From: Pedobacter ureilyticus
GTDB lineage: Bacteria > Bacteroidota > Bacteroidia > Sphingobacteriales > Sphingobacteriaceae
Assembly (NCBI RefSeq): GCF_005925345.1
Contig: NZ_SSHJ01000010.1
Coordinates: 62,001-126,000 of the forward strand
Length of the DNA stretch: 64,000 bases
Reading direction: 5' to 3'
Part shown: piece by piece, positions 51,652 to 57,789 of the stretch
Layout of the letters: each line of letters starts with the position of its first letter
Numbering within the stretch: the first letter of the stretch is position 1
The notes under the pieces: generated by a model
What the model was told of the DNA's origin: nothing
The model's input: only the letters and a program-made list of their open reading frames with translations
Database searches by the model: none
Program-made: the position numbers and the translations under genes

Positions 51652-52146
51652 TTGAAAAATCAAGAAAATACAGATTTTGAAGTAAGATCTTTAGATGCCA
51701 TTTGCATCAACGAAAGTCATTTAACCCACAAATGGTATCACAACCTTAAATACTTAGTTGTGGGCGTGTTGTTCGGTATTGTTTTCGTAAAATCTGAAGT
51801 AGTCAGCTGGTTCCGCATTCAAGAAATGTTTCGCTTGCAATCCTTTCACATGTATGGCATTATTGGTAGCGCAATTGTAGTGGGCATGGCATCAATTTGG
51901 CTCATCAAAAAATTCAATATCAAAACCATTTACGGCGAAAGCATCGAGTTTCATGATAAAACTTTTAACAAAGGCCAAATTTACGGCGGTTTGTTGTTTG
52001 GCTTAGGCTGGGCGGTTACAGGCGCTTGTCCAGGACCGCTATTTGCACAAATTGGCACAGGTGCAACGGTAATTGTGGTTACGCTTTTGAGTGCCATTGC
52101 AGGTACTTGGGTATATGGTTTATTGAGAGATAAGCTGCCGCATTAA
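51652..52146 (+). CDS. YeeE/YedE-family sulfur transporter half (C-terminal type)
   Basis: A 164-residue membrane protein with four helices. GLGWAVTGACPGPLFAQIG holds the family glycine-cysteine motif. The only fitting start is TTG at 51652, since the nearest in-frame upstream codons reach a stop (51637-51639) without ATG or GTG; the ATG at 51647 leads directly into a stop. Translation is probably coupled to the partner gene ending at 51647. This is the last gene of the sulfur locus. Confidence 0.85.
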   Translation: MKNQENTDFEVRSLDAICINESHLTHKWYHNLKYLVVGVLFGIVFVKSEVVSWFRIQEMFRLQSFHMYGIIGSAIVVGMASIWLIKKFNIKTIYGESIEFHDKTFNKGQIYGGLLFGLGWAVTGACPGPLFAQIGTGATVIVVTLLSAIAGTWVYGLLRDKLPH

Positions 52147-52209
52147 AACATTTTGAACCTAATCATATTTCTTAGCCAGTAAGGCTATTTAAAAAACAAG
52201 TAAGATTTC

Positions 52210-52234
52210 CTGACTACGTTACTTAACGTGTCAG
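52210..52234. terminator. Hairpin downstream of the YeeE operon, possible terminator
   Basis: CTGAC (52210-52214) pairs with GTCAG (52230-52234), and ACGTT (52216-52220) with AACGT (52225-52229), around ACTT with one bulged T. It is followed by A-rich rather than T-rich sequence on the plus strand, so an intrinsic terminator is not certain. Confidence 0.4.
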
Positions 52235-52658
52235 AAAAACTACTTTTAAGAATACTGTAGATATAGGGCCAAATGTCTTCTAAAGAAATCGGCAATGCTT
52301 GATGTAAACTTTGTTATCAAAAACTCACCTCTAAAATGTATCGAGAGCGCAATTGAGTACAATTGGTTGACTCACCATATCAAACCTTAGATAGCATTCC
52401 GTCAATCTTTTAAGACCAACATGCTTTTAAAATTCCATGTGGTAATCAAAATTAACATGTTTCTATCAAGTAAATTACAGGTCACTCTATTATAACAAGT
52501 TAATGCGATATAAGGCTAAAAAAACAACAATAAATTGTTATCAACTTCGCAAAAAAAGCAATCAATTGTAAAAAAAACTTAATTAAGAACATTTCTGTTT
52601 TTCTCATTACTAAAAAACAAATCAAATGCTAATGTATTTCCCGTATGCGCCAAAAAAA

Positions 52659-52710
52659 TATAGCAAAATAATGTCATTATATAATATATCAATAGCATTA
52701 TTTTGCTATA
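52659..52710. promoter_or_regulatory. Perfect 15-base inverted repeat upstream of the orphan response regulator
   Basis: TATAGCAAAATAATG at 52659-52673 is the exact reverse complement of 52696-52710; the spacer is 22 AT-rich bases. The right arm ends 64 bases before the ATG at 52775. It may be an operator for the LuxR-type regulator or a stem in the leader; neither is proven. Confidence 0.4.
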
Positions 52711-52774
52711 ACTAAGCTCGAAAACCACAAGCAAGAAAACTACTCCGCACTTTTATGATATATTTGGTTCGTTT

Positions 52775-53407
52775 ATGAGAAAAAACGACGCTATTGCTAT
52801 CATTTTTGACGACCATCTTTTATTTGCAGATTCATTTTCTGCGCTAATCGAACGGTTGGAACTTTTCAGCTCGGTACATGCCTTTAGCGAAGAGAAGGAG
52901 CTTACCCATTTCCTTATCAAGCACCACCATTCTCCCATTTATTTATTTTTAGATTATTACCTCAAACAAAAAAATGGGCTACCGTTAATTAACGAGGCTA
53001 GGAGATTAAATAAACACATTACCATTATCATTATGAGCTCGGTAGTTAGTCCAACGGCAATTACCAATATCTTAAGCTACAGTCCTAATGGTTTTGTAAG
53101 TAAGTCTTCGGGGTTCAGTACCATTTTAGAATGCCTCAATACAATCTCAAAAGGCGAGCAATACATCTCTCCTACCATTAGCGATATTGTGTTAAATTCT
53201 AATTTAACAAAAAAGCTACTATTTACGGCTAGAGAACTTGAGCTTTTGCAATATTTTGCACGTGGATTTTCCATTGCTCAAACCGCAGAGCAAACCCATT
53301 TAAGTAGACACACCATTGTGGCACATCGTCGTAAGATGATGGCTAAGGTAAACGTAAATTCCATTACAGAACTGCTTTCTTATGCCCGTGACCAGGAGTT
53401 GATTTGA
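52775..53407 (+). CDS. Orphan LuxR/NarL-type response regulator
   Basis: A 210-residue response regulator. The receiver domain has the acidic pair in IIFDDHLLFADS and Asp60 in LFLDYYLKQKNG as phosphorylation site. The C-terminal LuxR-type helix-turn-helix reads FTARELELLQYFARGFSIAQ, then LSRHTIVAHRRKMM. No kinase gene is adjacent, so its partner lies elsewhere or it acts without one. The 436 bases that follow hold no gene. Targets are unknown; the inverted repeat at 52659-52710 is a candidate self-regulatory site. Confidence 0.88.
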   Translation: MRKNDAIAIIFDDHLLFADSFSALIERLELFSSVHAFSEEKELTHFLIKHHHSPIYLFLDYYLKQKNGLPLINEARRLNKHITIIIMSSVVSPTAITNILSYSPNGFVSKSSGFSTILECLNTISKGEQYISPTISDIVLNSNLTKKLLFTARELELLQYFARGFSIAQTAEQTHLSRHTIVAHRRKMMAKVNVNSITELLSYARDQELI

Positions 53408-53843
53408 TACAATCCGAAATTAACTAATCATTAACCTAAAAATTTTACTCTTGCCGAGTGGCTCTAGCTTTTTTCACTTGTTGTACTAAAATAAAACTAT
53501 ATGCTATGCTTTTTATTAAACTTCGTTTACCATTGATAAAAAAGTCCAAAACTTTAATAAACAAAAAAAGGCAGCTACTATTAAAGTACACTGCCTATTC
53601 ATAGGTAATTGATAATTTCTTAAGGATATTTTGTTAAAGAATAACAATATTCCGTGAGTATAGGTAATTATAAAAAGCTCTGATAGTTACCTTAATATGA
53701 TGTTGCAACAAAAGTCGGTGTAGTGAGGAGATATATTCGGATAATAACCGTTTATAAACGTTTACAAACTTATAAATGTCTTTTTCCTGCCTTTTTTCAC
53801 ATAATTTGTTCGTATTTTTAGTTATTACAAACCGATAAAACCT
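53408..53843. other. Non-coding region, nothing clearly identified
   Basis: AT-rich DNA between the response regulator and the zinc-ribbon gene. A weak stem (AGGCAG ... CTGCCT near 53570-53600) and the symmetrical stretch TTTATAA ... TTATAAA at 53751-53776 are the only structures seen. No reading frame of note. Confidence 0.4.
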
Positions 53844-54191
53844 ATGAGTCGATTTTGTTTAGATTGCCATACCGAGATCAAAGGGCGGGCAGATAAGAAG
53901 TTTTGCGATGACCAGTGTAGAAACAATTACAACAATAAACGTAAGAGTGAAGACGGAGAATCAATCAGAAGAATAAATCAAATCTTAAACAAAAACAGGA
54001 AATTGTTAAAAGAGGAGAGCAATAATGGTAATAACAAAGTAAAAAAAGAGAGCTTGGCCAAGAAAGGTTTTGATTTTGATTACCATACACACTACTATCT
54101 TGCCGAAACAGGAAACGTGTATGTTTTTTGCTATGAATATGGATACATGTTTTCTCAAAACGACGAAGTTATCTTATTGAAAAAGGAATAG
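53844..54191 (+). CDS. Small zinc-ribbon protein (DUF2116-like)
   Basis: A 115-residue basic protein. The N-terminus has a treble-clef-like zinc site with CLDCH and CDDQCRNNYNNKRK, as in DUF2116-type and MYM-like zinc ribbons; the K/R-rich stretch following suggests nucleic-acid contact. The C-terminal half (FDFDYHTHYYLAETGNVYVF) is an extra beta unit seen in other short Bacteroidota proteins of this kind. It stands alone. Function unknown; a regulatory role is plausible but unsupported. Confidence 0.7.
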   Translation: MSRFCLDCHTEIKGRADKKFCDDQCRNNYNNKRKSEDGESIRRINQILNKNRKLLKEESNNGNNKVKKESLAKKGFDFDYHTHYYLAETGNVYVFCYEYGYMFSQNDEVILLKKE

Positions 54192-54245
54192 CAGTTCTAC
54201 TATAGGCGTGTGTTTTAATTTCTGTTAACAATATATTTATGATCA

Positions 54246-54998
54246 ATGGATACCGAGATAATGCAAGAAATATTAATCATTACTGGCGGAAGCAAAGGAA
54301 TTGGAAGAGGTATTATAGCTTCGTATTTGTCTAATGGCACAAGCGTATTTGCTATCTCTAGAACAGTTAATACAGAATTAACCAAAAAAGGTGTAACCCA
54401 AATAGCGCTAGACCTTACGCAAACAAACCAGCTAGAAGCGACATTGATTAACATCTTTAACTTACTTGATAAAGCGAAATTGCGTAAAATTACCTTGATT
54501 AATAATGCGGGCACATTGGGCAGCGTTGCAACTTTAGACCGGCTAAATCCAGATATAATTGAAAAAACGATAAGATTAAACACCACCGTTCCATTTATAT
54601 TAAGCTCACTTTTCATTAATTATTTTAAAGATTGGGAAGTTGAGAAATCAATTATCAATATCACCTCTGGCGCTGCATTAAAACCTTATTTTGGGTGGTC
54701 AGTATATTGCAGCAGCAAAGCTGCCATAAATATGCTAACCCAAACCGCTGCCGCAGAGCAAACTGACGCTAAGTATCCCGTTAAAGTACTCGCAATTGCC
54801 CCAGGTGTGGTAGACACAGATATGCAAACCGAAATCCGCCGGAGCGATAAAAGTAATTTTAAAGATATAGAACGATTTATAGCCCTTAAAGAAGATAATG
54901 CTCTAAACGATGCTTTAACCGTTGGAAAAAAGATTTTTGAAATAGATAACGACCATTCTCTGCCAAGCGGCGCAATTTTAAGGATAGAAGGCAGTTAG
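54246..54998 (+). CDS. Short-chain dehydrogenase/reductase (SDR), sepiapterin/benzil reductase-like
   Basis: A 250-residue Rossmann-fold oxidoreductase. The cofactor loop is ITGGSKGIGRGI (TGxxxGIG), LINNAG is the NNAG motif, and the catalytic Tyr and Lys are in YCSSKAAINML (YxxxK), with the Ser in INITSGAAL. The segment GVVDTDMQTEIRR is typical of sepiapterin-reductase-like members (YueD, dihydropteridine-type). The product may begin at Met6 (54261), which would leave the usual short N-terminus. Substrate unknown. The lipoprotein gene follows 64 bases later. Confidence 0.88.
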   Translation: MDTEIMQEILIITGGSKGIGRGIIASYLSNGTSVFAISRTVNTELTKKGVTQIALDLTQTNQLEATLINIFNLLDKAKLRKITLINNAGTLGSVATLDRLNPDIIEKTIRLNTTVPFILSSLFINYFKDWEVEKSIINITSGAALKPYFGWSVYCSSKAAINMLTQTAAAEQTDAKYPVKVLAIAPGVVDTDMQTEIRRSDKSNFKDIERFIALKEDNALNDALTVGKKIFEIDNDHSLPSGAILRIEGS

Positions 54999-55062
54999 CT
55001 CTTTGTCACAAACATTTTTCGAATTTCAATGTTCTTCTAGTCAACTAAAATGAGATGACGAA

Positions 55063-55524
55063 ATGAGAATTATTGGTGCATTGATAATCTCGGCAGGTTT
55101 ATTTGCTTGCCAAGAAAGAACTAAAGTAACCGGCCAAAAAGAACAAGCAGATACCGTGGCAGGCAATATTCCAGTAGCACAACAAGTTTGCTATTCTTAT
55201 ATTAAAGATAAAGACACTGCCCAGCTAACTTTAATTACAACAGGCATGGTATCTACAGGCGAGTTGAACTATAACTGGTTTGAAAAAGATCAAAACACGG
55301 GAAGCATAGCGGGCGAAATGCGAGGCGATACGTTGGTAGCAAACTACACTTTCAATGCCGAAGGTAAACAATCGGTACGTGAAGTAGTATTTCTTAAAAA
55401 AGGAGACCAATTGCTAGAAGGTTTTGGTGATGTTGAAGAGAAGGAAGGCAGAGTTAGATTTAAGGATTTAGCCAAAGTGCAATTCAATAACAAAATTGTT
55501 TTCGAAAAGGTAGCCTGCAAATAG
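55063..55524 (+). CDS. Small lipoprotein of unknown function
   Basis: A 153-residue lipoprotein with lipobox Cys16 (GLFACQE). The mature part is a small beta-barrel-like domain (CYSYIKDKDTAQLTLITTG, then GSIAGEMRGDTLVANYTFNA, VREVVFLKKGDQLLEGFGDV), similar in plan to META/lipocalin-like lipoproteins widespread in Bacteroidota. There is no catalytic motif. It lies between the SDR and the membrane-receptor gene without sign of co-transcription. Confidence 0.7.
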   Translation: MRIIGALIISAGLFACQERTKVTGQKEQADTVAGNIPVAQQVCYSYIKDKDTAQLTLITTGMVSTGELNYNWFEKDQNTGSIAGEMRGDTLVANYTFNAEGKQSVREVVFLKKGDQLLEGFGDVEEKEGRVRFKDLAKVQFNNKIVFEKVACK

Positions 55525-55593
55525 TAGAGAATACCGGTAGAGCTAACGGCAATGTAATTTAGCTGTGTGTTAAATTACTTCTTATATAGTTTG

Positions 55594-55620
55594 TGTAGCT
55601 TTGTAAGCTCTTACAAAACT
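55594..55620 (+). promoter_or_regulatory. -7 element with overlapping 18-base palindrome before the 7TM-DISM fusion gene
   Basis: TAGCTTTG at 55596-55603 fits the Bacteroidota -7 consensus. Overlapping it is TTTGTAAG (55600-55607), CT, CTTACAAA (55610-55617), a symmetric 18-base site that ends 5 bases before the ATG at 55623. No TTG lies 19 bases upstream. A protein bound here would cover the transcription start, as expected for autorepression. Confidence 0.5.
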
Positions 55621-55622
55621 AT

Positions 55623-57524
55623 ATGGCTAAAACTGTATTGCATGTTTGCACTTTCCTGTTATTTCTTATCTGCAACTTCTTTTGCTCGGTTTCACATGCC
55701 CAAAAAGTAGTAGAGATAACTGATGATCTGGATCAACACATCTTCAATTTTTCGGAAATAGAGGTTTTAGAAGATCCCAAAGCACAATTCACTTTTGAAC
55801 AGGTCAGCAGTGCTCCGTTCGCTAGTAAATTTAAACCAAGCATAAAAAGCACACCTCAAACTGCAAATTTCAACACCACTTATTGGTATAAAATCAATAT
55901 CAAGCATAATAGCAATGCAGAAAATAGATTCTTGCTTGAACTTTTCGACCAAACGATAGATCATCTTACTATTTACGTTCCTAACAACAATGGAGACTAC
56001 GAAGTAAAAGAATTAGGTGATCGATTACAGTTCAAACATCGAGACCTATCTCACAAGAATTTCGAAATTTATATCGATAACGACCATAACGAGATCCAAA
56101 CCTATTACTTTAAAATACAGTCTTCGCAAATAGCTGATGTAATTATTGTGCTCAGGTCTGTAAACTGGTTCATTTCTTATGCACTAGACGAATATTTCTA
56201 TTTTGGAATATTTTACGGCATGATCTTGGTTTTCAGTTTTTATAACCTAATCATGTACATCGCCATACGGCAGAAACAATATTTGTTTTATGTGCTATAT
56301 AACTTAAGCGTAGGTTTATTTGAGATGAGCTCAGACGGTATTGCCTATCAGTATCTGTGGCCAAATTCGCCCAATTGGAACCAAATTGCTTATGCCTTTT
56401 TTCTATATGCCACCAGTATTTTTGCACTTTTATTTACCAGAGAACTACTCTTTGTAAAAGCTAAAGCCCCTAAGCTTAACCAAGTAATTATTGCTGTTAT
56501 TGCTGCTAGATCTTTATTTTTCTTGTATTGTTTATTTTTAGACCAAGAATTATTTAGCTACAAGTTTTTGGAGTTTGTGCCTTTAACGGTTGCTTTTTTT
56601 ACTGGAATTTATATTTTTAAGCGGGGTTACCAGCCTGCTCGTTTCTTTGTTTTAGGCTACAGCTTTTTATTTTTTGGCTTTACACTCAAATTTTTGATCA
56701 TGTTAGGTATAGCATGGTTAAACTTTGGTGTAATTACTTATTACAGCTTAAGCTTTTGTTTTGTATTAGAAATGGTTTTCTTGTCTTTTGCCATTGGCGA
56801 TAAAGTACGTATCCTTAAACAGAAAAAGGAAAAAGCACAGCGGCAAATAATCCAACAAATGAGTGTAAATGCTAAACTTAAAGATAAGCTAAATCAGGAG
56901 TTGGAGGTACAGGTACAGGAACGTACAAAAGAAGTTTTTAATAAATCGATAATTATCGAGACCCAAAATGAGGAATTGCTGCGAGCTAACGAACAACTGA
57001 AACAGCAAGCTGAAGAAATCTCAAGAATGAATGTGCTCTTGGAGCAAGACAATCAAGAGCTACAGACCAACGTAGAAAAAATCACCAGAGATCGGGTAAT
57101 GTCTGCAGACGTGGATTTCGAAGAGTTTAGTAAAATCTATCCTGATAAGGAAAGCTGTGATAGTTTTTTGGCCGATCTAAAATGGAGAAATGGCTATACT
57201 TGTAAGAAATGTAAGAATGATCATTTCTACGCTGGGCATACACCTTATAGTAGGCGTTGTAGTAAATGCGACTATGATGAATCGGTAACGAGTTACACCA
57301 TTTTTCATAACACACGCATTCCCATCAATAAAGCATTTTACATGATTTTCCTTATTTACTCTACCAAAGGTAAAATCTCTTCTCATAAGCTTGCCGAGCT
57401 GTTAAACATTAGGCAAAGTACCTGTTGGACTTACGGAACGCGGGTAAAAACGGTGATGGAAGAACGAAAATCTATCCTTAAAAAATCAAACAAAAACGGT
57501 TGGAGCTTATTAGTTTTAGATTAA
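55623..57524 (+). CDS. 7TM-DISM receptor fused to IS1595-type transposase zinc-ribbon/HTH domain
   Basis: A 633-residue fusion. Residues 1-27: signal peptide (ends SHAQ). Residues ~28-180: periplasmic 7TMR-DISMED2-like beta-sandwich (TTYWYKINIKHN). Residues ~190-400: seven transmembrane helices of the 7TM-DISM type (FGIFYGMILVFSFYNLIMYI starts the first). Residues ~400-495: coiled coil, where such receptors usually carry a kinase, cyclase or LuxR domain. Residues ~500-633: the N-terminal module of IS1595-family transposases: DFEEFSKIYPDKESC, zinc ribbon with Cys527/530 (YTCKKCK) and Cys546/549 (RRCSKCDY), then SVTSYTIFHNTRIPINKAFY and a helix-turn-helix (KISSHKLAELLNIRQSTCW). The DDE catalytic domain is missing; the protein ends naturally. 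Likely a membrane-bound DNA-binding regulator of the SusC/SusD/GH3 locus that begins 265 bases downstream. Confidence 0.85.
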   Translation: MAKTVLHVCTFLLFLICNFFCSVSHAQKVVEITDDLDQHIFNFSEIEVLEDPKAQFTFEQVSSAPFASKFKPSIKSTPQTANFNTTYWYKINIKHNSNAENRFLLELFDQTIDHLTIYVPNNNGDYEVKELGDRLQFKHRDLSHKNFEIYIDNDHNEIQTYYFKIQSSQIADVIIVLRSVNWFISYALDEYFYFGIFYGMILVFSFYNLIMYIAIRQKQYLFYVLYNLSVGLFEMSSDGIAYQYLWPNSPNWNQIAYAFFLYATSIFALLFTRELLFVKAKAPKLNQVIIAVIAARSLFFLYCLFLDQELFSYKFLEFVPLTVAFFTGIYIFKRGYQPARFFVLGYSFLFFGFTLKFLIMLGIAWLNFGVITYYSLSFCFVLEMVFLSFAIGDKVRILKQKKEKAQRQIIQQMSVNAKLKDKLNQELEVQVQERTKEVFNKSIIIETQNEELLRANEQLKQQAEEISRMNVLLEQDNQELQTNVEKITRDRVMSADVDFEEFSKIYPDKESCDSFLADLKWRNGYTCKKCKNDHFYAGHTPYSRRCSKCDYDESVTSYTIFHNTRIPINKAFYMIFLIYSTKGKISSHKLAELLNIRQSTCWTYGTRVKTVMEERKSILKKSNKNGWSLLVLD

Positions 57525-57572
57525 AATCCTCTAAATTTTAACCTAAATACATTTTTTCAAAAAAAAGATGCT

Positions 57573-57682
57573 AAGGTGCTCAAGCGTATCAACCTAGCTA
57601 ACTAATCTCCTTTTTAAACAACCTTTATGTGCTGAAAATCAGCATTAAGCAAGACTAGCTAGCAAGGTGCTATAGCGTATCA
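57573..57682 (+). promoter_or_regulatory. Paired AAGGTGCTnnAGCGTATCA sites upstream of the second SusC gene
   Basis: Two direct repeats, 57573-57592 and 57664-57683, agree at 18 of 20 positions and share the core AGCGTATCA. The cores start 208 and 117 bases before the SusC ATG. A similar pair precedes the GH3 gene at nearly the same distances. The probable core promoter lies further down (TAACTTTA at 57754-57761, with TTG 21 bases before it). Confidence 0.55.
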
Positions 57683-57789
57683 AAAAAGTTATAAATGCTT
57701 GTTTTACAGTATTTTATGAAAAATTTCACTTGCATTTAACATACAAATGAACTTAACTTTACCATCGCTAAATATTAACTGTAAAAAAG

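Larger units (their letters stand above)
52147..52774. other. Long AT-rich non-coding region
   Basis: About 630 bases without a credible gene. Two secondary structures stand out: a hairpin close to the end of the YeeE operon (52210-52234) and a perfect 15-base inverted repeat (52659-52710) upstream of the response regulator. TATATTTG at 52759-52766 may be the regulator's -7 element, only 8 bases from its ATG. Confidence 0.45.

Noticed and set aside
53408..53843. Possible small RNA or terminator in the gap after the orphan regulator
   Set aside because: The only stems are 6-7 bases with long loops and no T-run; there is no support beyond chance.
56900..57524. Possible IS1595 insertion sequence
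   Set aside because: Only the zinc-ribbon/HTH part is present, in frame with the receptor. There is no DDE domain, and I saw no terminal inverted repeats or target duplication, so it is a gene fusion and not an element.
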